Below are positions 34,661 to 42,455 of a DNA stretch of 64,000 bases, piece after piece (within the stretch, counting starts at the first letter, position 1; every line of letters starts with the position of its first letter). The position numbers and the translations under genes were made by a program. Origin of the DNA: Xanthomonas euvesicatoria pv. euvesicatoria (GTDB lineage: Bacteria > Pseudomonadota > Gammaproteobacteria > Xanthomonadales > Xanthomonadaceae); assembly GCF_020880415.1 (NCBI RefSeq), contig NZ_JAJIUJ010000049.1:62001-126000 (forward strand). The letters are read 5' to 3'. Under the pieces are notes generated by a model. That model saw nothing but the letters and a program-made list of their open reading frames with translations, was not told where the DNA came from and made no database searches.

Positions 34661-35749
34661 TTACGGCGTATCGAACAACCGATTGCTGCGATGATCGCTG
34701 TCCGGAGCGACGACACCCACACGTGCGGCGGCACGCCGATAGTTGTCGAGTCGGTGGATATCGCCGAGCCGGGCGATGTCGTCGTCTTGAACGTCATGCC
34801 ATCCCCAGCGCTGGAACTGGCCCAGGAACCACTCGCCGTCCGACAGCCACGGCATATTCACCACCCCGCCGCGGTGAAAGGCCAACGCAGTCGCATCATC
34901 GGCGGCAGCGCCGCAACCAACATGCGACTCAACCTCGGGATGCGCCCCCAGACACACCGCCAGGTGCGTCGCCGGCACCCCGATATGCTGCGGCTCGGCC
35001 AGCCACTGCGCACAGTGCGCGCGATTGGCTGGCGCCGCGTCCAGCCAACGGCAGGCCTCCAGCACGCAAGCGGTCAAGCGCTCGCTCAACTCCGGCTGCA
35101 GTGCTGCAAATTCACGGCGGCAGGCGAGCACCTTCTCCGGATGGCCAGGCCACAACTCGCCGCTGCGGATCACACGCCGCCCCGTGCCCTGCGCTTCGGC
35201 CACCGCCGCCCACGGCTCGCCGGAGCAATAGCCGTCGACCAATCCGCTGGCCAACGCCTCGGGCATTTGCGGTGGCGGAATGCTGAGCACATCCACATCC
35301 CCGATCGGGTCCACCCCGCCTGCAGCCAGCCAGTAGTACAGCCACAGCGCATGCGTTCCGGTGGGAAAGGTCTGCGCGAACACCGCACGCCGCCCCAATC
35401 CTGCCAATGCCTGTGGCAGCGTGCGGCCGGCCGCCAACGCGTGCGCGAGTGCAGGCGCGAGCGTGATCGCCTGGCCGTTATGATTGAGCGTCATCAGCAA
35501 TGCCATCGGGCATTGCGGGCCGGCGATGCCCAGGTCGATCGCATACACCAAACTGGCCAGGGTGTGGGCTGCCTCCACTTCACCGGCCAGCAAACGGTCG
35601 CGCACGCCGGCCCAGGATGCCTGTCGTTGCAGCTCCAGCTGCAGACCATGTTGATGGTCCAGACCCAGGTGTTGCGCAGCGACCAGCGGCGCGCAGTCGA
35701 TCAATGGCAGATAGGCCACGCGCAGGACGGGATATTCGGCTTGACTCAT
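34661..35749 (-). CDS. nasS: NasS-like nitrate-sensing protein (NrtA/ABC-binding-protein fold)
   Basis: Cytoplasmic nitrate sensor of 362 residues, related to NrtA-type periplasmic nitrate-binding proteins but without any signal peptide or lipobox, which distinguishes NasS from a transport component. Family features: LRVAYLPLIDCAPLVAAQHLGLDHQHGL at the start, ASLVYAIDLGIAG, LNHNGQAITLA, FPTGTHALWLYYWLAAGG, GLVDGYCSGEPWAAVAEAQG and FHRGGVVNMPWLSDGEWFLGQFQRWG. In the characterised NasS/NasT pairs, NasS holds NasT inactive until nitrate or nitrite binds. It starts only 4 nt after the nasT stop, so the two form an operon reading toward the nitrate genes. Confidence 0.9.
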   Translation of the reverse strand: MSQAEYPVLRVAYLPLIDCAPLVAAQHLGLDHQHGLQLELQRQASWAGVRDRLLAGEVEAAHTLASLVYAIDLGIAGPQCPMALLMTLNHNGQAITLAPALAHALAAGRTLPQALAGLGRRAVFAQTFPTGTHALWLYYWLAAGGVDPIGDVDVLSIPPPQMPEALASGLVDGYCSGEPWAAVAEAQGTGRRVIRSGELWPGHPEKVLACRREFAALQPELSERLTACVLEACRWLDAAPANRAHCAQWLAEPQHIGVPATHLAVCLGAHPEVESHVGCGAAADDATALAFHRGGVVNMPWLSDGEWFLGQFQRWGWHDVQDDDIARLGDIHRLDNYRRAAARVGVVAPDSDHRSNRLFDTP

Positions 35750-35753
35750 AGAT

Positions 35754-36326
35754 TCATCCCAACAACTCGGCCATGGCCACGATGCGGCGCGCCACTTCGG
35801 CCAGTTTGACGCCCTGCTTCATCGCCTGCTGGCGTAATGCGGCATAGGCATCGGCCTCGCTCAGGCCACGTTTTTCCATCAGCAAGCCCTTCGCACGGTC
35901 GATCTGCTTGCGGTCCTGCAGCGCCTGCTGGACCTCGTCCAGGCGCTTGCGCATGCTGCTTTCCTGCGCAAAACGGGCCAGCGCCACCTGCACGATCGGC
36001 GCCAACCGCGCAGGCGCCAAGCCATCCACCACGTACGCCGTCACGCCCGCGCCGACCGCTGCATGGATCAACGCATCGTCGCCATCGCCGGAGAACATCA
36101 CCACCGGCCGCGGCGCATGCGCATGCAACATCGACAGCTGCTCCAAGGTATCGCGGGAAGGCGAATCCACGTCGATCACCACCACATCCGGCTGCTGGCG
36201 TTGCACGGCATGCAGCAGCGCGCTGACCGAGGCCACGTCATCGAGCACCGTGTAGCCGGCGCGCGTCAGTGCCTGGCGCAGTTCGCCGATCGGCTTTTCG
36301 GTATCGTTGACCAGCAAAACACGCAT
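35754..36326 (-). CDS. nasT: NasT-like ANTAR-domain antiterminator
   Basis: Response-regulator-like RNA-binding antiterminator of 190 residues. An N-terminal pseudo-receiver (MRVLLVNDTEKPIGELRQAL, then PDVVVIDVDSPSRDTLEQL, with a plausible Asp) is followed by a coiled linker and the C-terminal ANTAR domain (ALQDRKQIDRAKGLLMEKRGLSEADAYAALRQQAMKQGVKLAEVARRIV). ANTAR proteins bind A1/G4 hexaloop hairpins and block intrinsic terminators, which fits the triple-hairpin leader of the nitrate operon found downstream. The ATG at 36326 begins the receiver strand; upstream in-frame codons look unrelated. Expression is coupled with nasS and divergent from the siroheme synthase gene. Confidence 0.92.
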   Translation of the reverse strand: MRVLLVNDTEKPIGELRQALTRAGYTVLDDVASVSALLHAVQRQQPDVVVIDVDSPSRDTLEQLSMLHAHAPRPVVMFSGDGDDALIHAAVGAGVTAYVVDGLAPARLAPIVQVALARFAQESSMRKRLDEVQQALQDRKQIDRAKGLLMEKRGLSEADAYAALRQQAMKQGVKLAEVARRIVAMAELLG

Positions 36327-36406
36327 TGACAGCAGCGAGGCATGGACGTGGCCTGATGGTGCCATGCAACATGCCGCTCGTGCGAGCCATCTTTTCGGAG
36401 TGTCCG

Positions 36407-37384
36407 ATGCCGTTGTTCCCGTTGTTCGCCAACCTGCAGGGGCGCGCTGTGCTGGTGATCGGTGGCGGCGAAGTCGCTACACGCAAGGTGCTGGCGCTGC
36501 TGAAGGCGCAGGCGCACATCCGGCTGTATGCGCATGCGCTTTCGCCCGAACTTGCCCAGTTGATGCAGGCCGGGCGCTTTGAGCAAATGACAGGCGAGTT
36601 CGATCCTGCCTGGATCGACACCGTGTGGCTGGTCGTCGCCGCCACCGATGATGTGGATCTGAATCAACGTGTGGCCGCAGCGGCCGGCGCACGCCAGCGT
36701 CTGGTCAATGTCGTGGACGATGCCGAGCTCTCCACCTACCAGGTGCCGGCCATTGTCGACCGCGATCCGCTGGTGATTGCGATTTCGTCGGCGGGCGCGG
36801 CGCCGATGCTGGCGCGCCGACTGCGCGAGCGACTGGAGCGCGAACTGCATGCGTCGGTGGGTACGCTGGCGGCCTTGTTCGCCCGGCACCGCGAGCGCAT
36901 TCGTCAGCAGTTGCCGGACATGAACCGGCGGCGCCGCTGGTTCGACCAGGTGATCGACGGGAAGGTGCCGCAATTGCTGCAGGCCGGCGATACCGTCGCC
37001 GCCGAAGCCGCCTTTGCCGCTGCGTTGGACGCGGTGGACAGCGTTCCGGCGCGCGGCAGCGTGCAATGGGTCGGTGCCGGCCCGGGCGATCCCGGCCTGC
37101 TCACGCTCAATGCCTTGCGTGCCCTGAACCTGGCCGACGTGCTGCTGCTGGCGTCGGACGTGCCCGCCGCGGTGGTGGAACTGGCGCGCCGGGACGCGCA
37201 ACGGCGCGCCTGGCCGGAGACGCCGGGCGCGCAGCAGGCCGCCGTAGTGGAGTTGGTCGGCGCCGGGCTGCAGGTCGTGGTCCTGCGCATGGGCAGCGGC
37301 GATGCCATCCCGGCGGAGCTGGACGCCGCGCTGCACGCGCAGGGCATCCTGTCGGTGCGGGTTCCGGGTTTGCCGCTCCGCTAG
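36407..37384 (+). CDS. cysG: Siroheme synthase with degenerate C-terminal methyltransferase half
   Basis: 325 residues versus about 457 for a complete CysG. The N-terminal part is a good precorrin-2 dehydrogenase/sirohydrochlorin ferrochelatase: FANLQGRAVLVIGGGEVATRKVLALL with an NAD-binding GGGEVA loop, VAATDDVDLNQRV, NVVDDAELSTYQVPAIVDRDPLVIAISSAGAAPMLARRLRERLE and a dimerisation helix domain. From about residue 220 a SUMT-like start is recognisable (VQWVGAGPGDPGLLTLNALRAL), but the KGGDPF and PGITSA-type motifs are absent and the domain ends early. The missing methyltransferase activity is presumably provided by the stand-alone SUMT at 26.1-26.9 kb. The ATG follows GGAG. It diverges from nasT with 80 nt between. 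Confidence 0.88.
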   Translation: MPLFPLFANLQGRAVLVIGGGEVATRKVLALLKAQAHIRLYAHALSPELAQLMQAGRFEQMTGEFDPAWIDTVWLVVAATDDVDLNQRVAAAAGARQRLVNVVDDAELSTYQVPAIVDRDPLVIAISSAGAAPMLARRLRERLERELHASVGTLAALFARHRERIRQQLPDMNRRRRWFDQVIDGKVPQLLQAGDTVAAEAAFAAALDAVDSVPARGSVQWVGAGPGDPGLLTLNALRALNLADVLLLASDVPAAVVELARRDAQRRAWPETPGAQQAAVVELVGAGLQVVVLRMGSGDAIPAELDAALHAQGILSVRVPGLPLR

Positions 37385-37733
37385 ATTTTTCCAAGCGCGT
37401 TGCCGGATTCGACGCGCCTGAACGCGACTGCCTACCGCGCCAGCAACGCTCGGCGCGCCGTGTCCTGCTGCCAACGCGTGCGTTCGACACACCGATCGCC
37501 GGAGCGCCCGCCCATACCATCCGCGGGAAATGACGGCCCGCCGCCGCGCAATGGCGCTCGACCGCTACCCGCCAGCGCATGCCATCGGCACCGCGTCACG
37601 GCGTGCAGCAAGGCAAGCAACAGCCACCCAGCGTGACCGGTTTCACCCCCTGCCTGGCCGAAAAAGTCCCCAGCACGGCGCGCGCATCCGCCTACAGTCG
37701 AGCACGTCATCCCGGTTCGGACATCGCCACACC
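37385..37733. other. Non-coding gap
   Basis: About 350 nt between siroheme synthase and the monooxygenase. No gene, hairpin or repeat was recognised here. Confidence 0.4.
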
Positions 37734-39167
37734 ATGCAGACGCCTTCGCCGTCCCAGACGTTCCCGCTCGACCGCAGCGATGCGGTCTGCATCATCGGTG
37801 CTGGCCCGGGTGGGCTCAGTGCGGCACGTGCGCTCAAGGCGCAGGGGCTGGACTACGACCAGTTCGAACGCCACGGCGACCTGGGCGGGATTTGGGACGT
37901 CAGCAACCCCGGCTCGCCGATCTACGACTCCACCCATTTCATTTCCTCGCGCGATCTGTCGGCCTTCATCGGCCATCCCATGCCGCGCCAGTACCCCGAC
38001 TACCCGTCGCATCGGCAGATCCTGGCCTACCTGCGCAGCTTTGCCGAGACGTTTGGTCTGCGCGAGAAGATCCAGTTCGACACCGCCGTCCTGCGCATCG
38101 ACAAACAGGCGGACGGGCGCTGGCAGGTGACGTTGGCCGATGGCTCGCAGCGCCTCTACGCCGCGGTGATCTGCGCGTCGGGCGTCAACTGGGACCCCAG
38201 CATGCCGCAATTGCCGGGCCACTTCGATGGCGAGATCCGCCACTCGGTGAGTTTCCGGCATGGCGACGAATTTCGTGGCAAGCGCGTGCTGGTGCTGGGG
38301 GCCGGCAACTCCGGCGCGGACATCGCCTGCGAGGCGGCCATGCATGCGCAGCGCGCCTTTCTGAGCGTGCGCCGCGGATATCACTTCATCCCCAAGCACC
38401 TGATGGGGATTCCGGTCGACCAGATCGCCGAAACCGGTCCGCACCTGCCCCTGTGGCTGGCACGCCCGATCTTTTCGGCCCTGCTGCGGCTGGTCAACGG
38501 AGACCTGGCCCGGCTGGGGTTGCCCAAGCCGGACCATCGCCTGTTCGAAAGTCACCCGCTGCTCAACGCCCAGCTGCTGCACCATCTCCAGCACGGCAAC
38601 ATCGCCGTCAAACCCGATATCGACCGACTGGACGGCAGGCACGTGGTGTTCAAGGACGGCAGCCGCGAGCAGATCGACCTGCTGCTGTGCGCCACCGGCT
38701 ACCGCTGGAGCTGCCCGTATGCCAGCGACTATTTCCTCTGGAACGGCGGACGCCCGCAGATGTACCTGTCGATGTTCAACCGCACGCATCGCAATCTGTT
38801 CGGGATCGGCTACCTGGAAACCAATTCCAGCGCGTACAAGCTGTTCGACACCCAGGCCCAGATGATCGCGTCCTACCTGACCGCGCAGCGCCGCGATCCG
38901 GCCAGCGCACGCCGCTTCGATGCATTGATCGAAAACGATACACCGGACCTGTCCGGCGGCATCCGTTTCGTGGCATCGCAGCGCCACGCCGTCTACATCG
39001 AGGCGCATGCATTCAAACGCTATCTGCATCAGCTGCGCAGGCGATTGGGCTGGGGCGAGCTGGGCGAACACATGTACGACGCGCTCAAGCTCGACGCCGG
39101 TGGCGATCCACGCATGGGCACTACCGCCACCGCACGGCTGGCCGACAGCGAGGTTGCCCATGGCTAA
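37734..39167 (+). CDS. Flavin-containing monooxygenase (FMO/BVMO-like)
   Basis: FAD- and NADPH-dependent monooxygenase of 477 residues. FAD site: VCIIGAGPGGLSAARALKAQG (near residue 20). Fingerprint FDGEIRHSVSF at about 161-171 matches the FMO/BVMO pattern FxGxxxHxxx(Y/F). NADP site: VLVLGAGNSGADIACEAA (near 188), and LLLCATGYRW near 320 is the third conserved motif. No membrane anchor or signal peptide. Such enzymes oxidise soft nucleophiles or ketones; the substrate is unknown. The stop overlaps the following SDR start by 8 nt, suggesting a two-gene operon. The start ATG precedes a short leader to the FAD motif. Confidence 0.9.
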   Translation: MQTPSPSQTFPLDRSDAVCIIGAGPGGLSAARALKAQGLDYDQFERHGDLGGIWDVSNPGSPIYDSTHFISSRDLSAFIGHPMPRQYPDYPSHRQILAYLRSFAETFGLREKIQFDTAVLRIDKQADGRWQVTLADGSQRLYAAVICASGVNWDPSMPQLPGHFDGEIRHSVSFRHGDEFRGKRVLVLGAGNSGADIACEAAMHAQRAFLSVRRGYHFIPKHLMGIPVDQIAETGPHLPLWLARPIFSALLRLVNGDLARLGLPKPDHRLFESHPLLNAQLLHHLQHGNIAVKPDIDRLDGRHVVFKDGSREQIDLLLCATGYRWSCPYASDYFLWNGGRPQMYLSMFNRTHRNLFGIGYLETNSSAYKLFDTQAQMIASYLTAQRRDPASARRFDALIENDTPDLSGGIRFVASQRHAVYIEAHAFKRYLHQLRRRLGWGELGEHMYDALKLDAGGDPRMGTTATARLADSEVAHG

Positions 39168-40092
39168 GCCGCAGGATCTGCGCGGCTGGAATGCGGTGAT
39201 CACCGGCGGCGCCGGCGGGCTGGGACGCGCGATCGCCGCGCGCCTGATCCAGCGCGGCGTGCGCTGTCTGCTGGTGGATATCGATGCCGATGCACTGGCA
39301 CGTGCGGTGCAGGCGCTGGGGCCGCTGGCGTGCGCGCAGGTGGCCGACCTGACCGACCCGGCCGCGCGCGACCGTCTCGCCGAGCGGCTCGACACGGATT
39401 GGGGCCAGTTGCAGCTGTTGGTCAACAACGCCGGCATCGTCGGCACCACTCCGTTCGAGCAGCGCACGCCGGCGTCGATCCGCGGCGAACTGGAGTTGAA
39501 CCTGATGGCGCCGTTGTTGCTCACGCACCGGTTGCTGCCGCTGCTGCAGCGCAGTGGCGACGGGCGCGTGGTGAACATCGTCTCGCTGGGCGGCATGTTC
39601 CCGTTGCCGGAATCGACGGTCTACTCGGCCAGCAAGTTCGGGCTGCGCGGTGCCATGCTCTGCCTGGGACTGGACGGCGCACGCCTGGGCATTCGCGTCT
39701 CCATCGTCAACCCGTCGGCCACCGACACCCCGATGCTGATGCGCGAGGCCCTCAACGGCGGCAACAAGTTGCAGTTCATGGATCGGCCGCAACAACCGGA
39801 CGAAGTCGCATTGCAGGTGTTGCGGTGCCTGGACGCACCGTGCCTGGAGCGCTTCGTGCGCCCCAGCGAATCGTGGACGGTGCGGCTGGCCATGCTGCTG
39901 CCCAACCTGCTGACGCGCGCCCTGCCGCTGTTCGCACGCAGCGCCGAGCGTGGGCATCGCAACTATCTTGCGTCGCTGCAGCAGCGTGGCCTGATTCGCC
40001 CGCGCCAGGACGGATGGGAAGTGGTGCCGCCCGCTCACCGCGAAGACCCGCACACCCTTGCTGCAACGCGAGCAACCACGCAGCGGACCTGA
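39160..40092 (+). CDS. Short-chain dehydrogenase/reductase (SDR)
   Basis: Classical SDR oxidoreductase of 310 residues. Motifs: AVITGGAGGLGRAIAARLIQRG (cofactor-binding TGxxxGxG), LLVNNAGIVG, NIVSLGG, and the catalytic YSASK at about residues 155-159, with Ser in VSLGG. The ~60-residue C-terminal extension beyond the Rossmann fold contains LAMLLPNLLTRALPLFA. It begins inside the end of the monooxygenase gene, so the two enzymes probably act together, for example in oxidation then reduction of a lipophilic substrate. The same pairing is seen in the mycobacterial mymA cluster; equivalence of function is inference. Confidence 0.88.
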   Translation: MAKPQDLRGWNAVITGGAGGLGRAIAARLIQRGVRCLLVDIDADALARAVQALGPLACAQVADLTDPAARDRLAERLDTDWGQLQLLVNNAGIVGTTPFEQRTPASIRGELELNLMAPLLLTHRLLPLLQRSGDGRVVNIVSLGGMFPLPESTVYSASKFGLRGAMLCLGLDGARLGIRVSIVNPSATDTPMLMREALNGGNKLQFMDRPQQPDEVALQVLRCLDAPCLERFVRPSESWTVRLAMLLPNLLTRALPLFARSAERGHRNYLASLQQRGLIRPRQDGWEVVPPAHREDPHTLAATRATTQRT

Positions 40093-40193
40093 GCCGCTGC
40101 CTGGCGCCCGCACGCTCAGCGCATGCGGCGGCAGCGCTGTTGGAGGGCAAACCGGTGCGCCGCTAAGGCCAAGTACCGTGTCTGGTCGAACCC

Positions 40194-41276
40194 TCAGCGC
40201 GGATCGCGCGCCTGTCCGGGCGAACGACCGGACCACCGTTGAAAGGCGCGCCGAAACGCCCGTGCATCGGCGTATCCCACCGCTTGCGCCACCTCGGCCA
40301 CGGTCATCTGCGAATTGCGCAGCAGATCCTGCGCACGTTCGTAGCGGGCGGCATCGCGCAGTGCCCGGTAGCCGACCTGTTGCGCGCCGAGCCGACGCCG
40401 TAGCGTGCGCTCGCTGCAATTGGCCTGGCGCGCCAGCTCCGGTTGCCGCGGCGCATGCTCGGCATCGCTGCGCAGCCGCAGTGCGATCGATTCGACCAAC
40501 TCGTTGCGCGACGGCGGCCGCTGGATCAGGGTCTCCAGTTGTTGCCGCAACAGTCCGCAGGTGGTGCGGTCGTAGCCCGGCAACCGCGCGGCCAGCCACT
40601 TTGCCTCCAGCGTCATCCGGTTGCGGCCGGCGCCAAACCGCACCGGGCAGCGGAAAAAACGCGTGTAGATCTCCAGCGGGGCCGATCGCGCGAAGGCCAG
40701 TTCCACCGCGCGCGGTCGGATGTCCGGCCCCAGCATGCAGCGACTGACATTGAGGGCACCGGCAAAGGCTTCCTCGATGAGGTAAGGCTCGATCTCCAGG
40801 TCGAACACATGCGGCACCAGTTCGATGCAGGCTTCGGGGCCTTGCTGTGCGAACAGGTGCTGCATCATCGCCCCGGCTTCGTGCTGATGCCCCAGGCCAT
40901 AGGCGATCGCTTCGCCGAAGGTTTCGCAGGTGAGCATGGCCAGCCCGGTCAGGCCCCAGGACACCGGCCGTTGCCGCATACCGGCCGCCAGGCCCATCGC
41001 CGGCTCTTCCAGCAGACGGCGTGCGCGCAGGATCAGCGCACGCACCTGCTGGTAGGACAGCAGCAGGTCGCGGTCGTGCAGGTCGCGGTCGGTGAATCCC
41101 AACCCCTTGCACAGCCGCTCCGGCGCGTGTCCGCGATCTTCGACCAGGCCCAGCAGCGAGCGCACGGTGTTGGGAACGATGTTGGCGGTGCGGCGGTTAT
41201 CGGCCGGCGCAGGACGCGCGTTGCCGACCTCGGAGATGGGCTGGCTGCGGGTGACGGCCGCGCGCGCACGCGGCAT
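40194..41276 (-). CDS. AraC-family transcriptional regulator
   Basis: Regulator of about 360 residues with an N-terminal arabinose-operon-regulator-like ligand domain (about residues 40-240: RSLLGLVEDRGHAPERLCKGLGF ... LTCETFGEAIAYGLGHQHEAGAMMQHL ... FFRCPVRFGAGRNRM) and a C-terminal double helix-turn-helix (LARQANCSERTLRRRLGAQQVGYRALRDAARYERAQDLL and VAEVAQAVGYADARAFRRAFQRWSGRSPGQ). The layout matches OruR/VirS-type regulators. It is convergent to the monooxygenase-SDR pair and a likely regulator of it. The start is uncertain: ATG at 41276 was preferred (GGAG 11 nt upstream); an earlier in-frame ATG lies at 41363. Confidence 0.86.
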   Translation of the reverse strand: MPRARAAVTRSQPISEVGNARPAPADNRRTANIVPNTVRSLLGLVEDRGHAPERLCKGLGFTDRDLHDRDLLLSYQQVRALILRARRLLEEPAMGLAAGMRQRPVSWGLTGLAMLTCETFGEAIAYGLGHQHEAGAMMQHLFAQQGPEACIELVPHVFDLEIEPYLIEEAFAGALNVSRCMLGPDIRPRAVELAFARSAPLEIYTRFFRCPVRFGAGRNRMTLEAKWLAARLPGYDRTTCGLLRQQLETLIQRPPSRNELVESIALRLRSDAEHAPRQPELARQANCSERTLRRRLGAQQVGYRALRDAARYERAQDLLRNSQMTVAEVAQAVGYADARAFRRAFQRWSGRSPGQARDPR

Positions 41277-41502
41277 GCTCAGCAGTGCTCCGCGGAGCGT
41301 TCGCGTTCGCCGCGGTGCCAGCGTGCCGTGCAGCCAATAACGCCACAATGCAGCGCGTGCCATGTGGCGGTACAAGCCGGCCGGAGCCGAACGTCTTGCA
41401 TGCGTTGCGTCCTCGCGACAATGCGGCCTCAACCGCTCGGCCGCACTTTAGCGCAAGTGATGACGTGCAGGTCCAGCCAACAGCTGCCGGCGCGTCAAAC
41501 CA

Positions 41503-41865
41503 TCAATCCCGCAACAGACGCTTGCGCGTGCTGTCGCGCACATCCACGTCGAAGGTGACCTGCAAGGTCATCGCCTCGGCATGCCCAGCGCCCGCATCGA
41601 AACTGAACTGAAGCCCGTCACGGCGCGGTAGCTGGCGTGCGTGTTCCTCCAGCGCGTCGCGCGGGATCGCCAGTTGCCAATGATCGGTGGCGCAATTACA
41701 TGCGGCGTGACCGCCGGTGAGGCTCACGCTGTGTCTCACCAACCGCGCGCCCTGCCCGCTCGGCAACCGGCTGAGATTGTCGACGCTACGCCCGGCCAGC
41801 AGGCTGGCCAGCTCGTCCTCGTCGATACGAAAGCGCAGATGTTGGCCTTCAATCTGGATTTTCAT
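41503..41865 (-). CDS. Conserved hypothetical protein beside mobA (DUF7009-like)
   Basis: Small soluble protein of 120 residues beginning MKIQIEGQHLRFRIDEDELASLLAG and containing the Cys pair CNCATDHWQLAIPRDALEEHARQLPRRDGLQFSF. No catalytic motif, membrane segment or signal peptide. The start overlaps the end of mobA by 17 nt, so it is translated from the molybdenum cofactor transcript. The placement hints at a role linked to molybdoenzymes, but no function can be assigned. I recall similar proteins as DUF7009 members; this label is tentative. Confidence 0.7.
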   Translation of the reverse strand: MKIQIEGQHLRFRIDEDELASLLAGRSVDNLSRLPSGQGARLVRHSVSLTGGHAACNCATDHWQLAIPRDALEEHARQLPRRDGLQFSFDAGAGHAEAMTLQVTFDVDVRDSTRKRLLRD

Positions 41866-42418
41866 GGATCAGCCGGCTCCATTGCTCGGGCGTATTGCAA
41901 TTGACGAACTCAGCGCGTTCGCTGGCAGTGACAGTCACGCGATGGCACTGCAGTGAATGCTGCAAGGCGCGCAGCGAGCGTGACGATGCAGCGCCCGCCA
42001 TCAGCACCGTCAACGCCTCGCGCACGCTGGCATCCAGGCGCAGGCACATCGGCAGCATCTGGTCCTCGAAGGCCACACAGCGGTGCTGCGACGGCGCAAG
42101 CAGCTTGCCCAGCAACGCGGCCGACAACAGCGGCATATCCACCGGAACCACCACCAGCGTGGTCGCGTCGGCCGCGTTCGCGATCACACTTGCCAGCCCG
42201 CCGAGCGGGCCCAGATCGGGATGGACGTCGGCAATGCCGGCATATTCGGGCCGGTTGCCGCTGACCACCACGTGCTGCGCACCTGCCTGGCGCAGCAGCG
42301 CCTGCATCTGTTCCAGCAGCGGACGTCCATGCCAGGGCAGTAAGGCCTTGTCCTGCCCCATGCGCGACGAACGTCCACCGGCCAGCACCACGCCCGTCCA
42401 CGGCCGCTGCAGCGTCAT
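41849..42418 (-). CDS. mobA: Molybdenum cofactor guanylyltransferase
   Basis: Transfers GMP from GTP to molybdenum cofactor to form MGD, the form required by the nitrate reductase of this window. 189 residues, typical. The nucleotide-binding signature GVVLAGGRSSRMGQDKALLPWHGRPLLE is intact, followed by VVSGNRPEYAG, DLGPLGGLASVIANA and VVVPVDMPLLSAALLGKL. It is transcribed behind moeA (about 37 nt gap) and overlaps the small downstream gene. Confidence 0.93.
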   Translation of the reverse strand: MTLQRPWTGVVLAGGRSSRMGQDKALLPWHGRPLLEQMQALLRQAGAQHVVVSGNRPEYAGIADVHPDLGPLGGLASVIANAADATTLVVVPVDMPLLSAALLGKLLAPSQHRCVAFEDQMLPMCLRLDASVREALTVLMAGAASSRSLRALQHSLQCHRVTVTASERAEFVNCNTPEQWSRLIHENPD

Positions 42419-42455
42419 CCGACAGCCCCGGAATGGGCGGCACCCACCGGCATGT

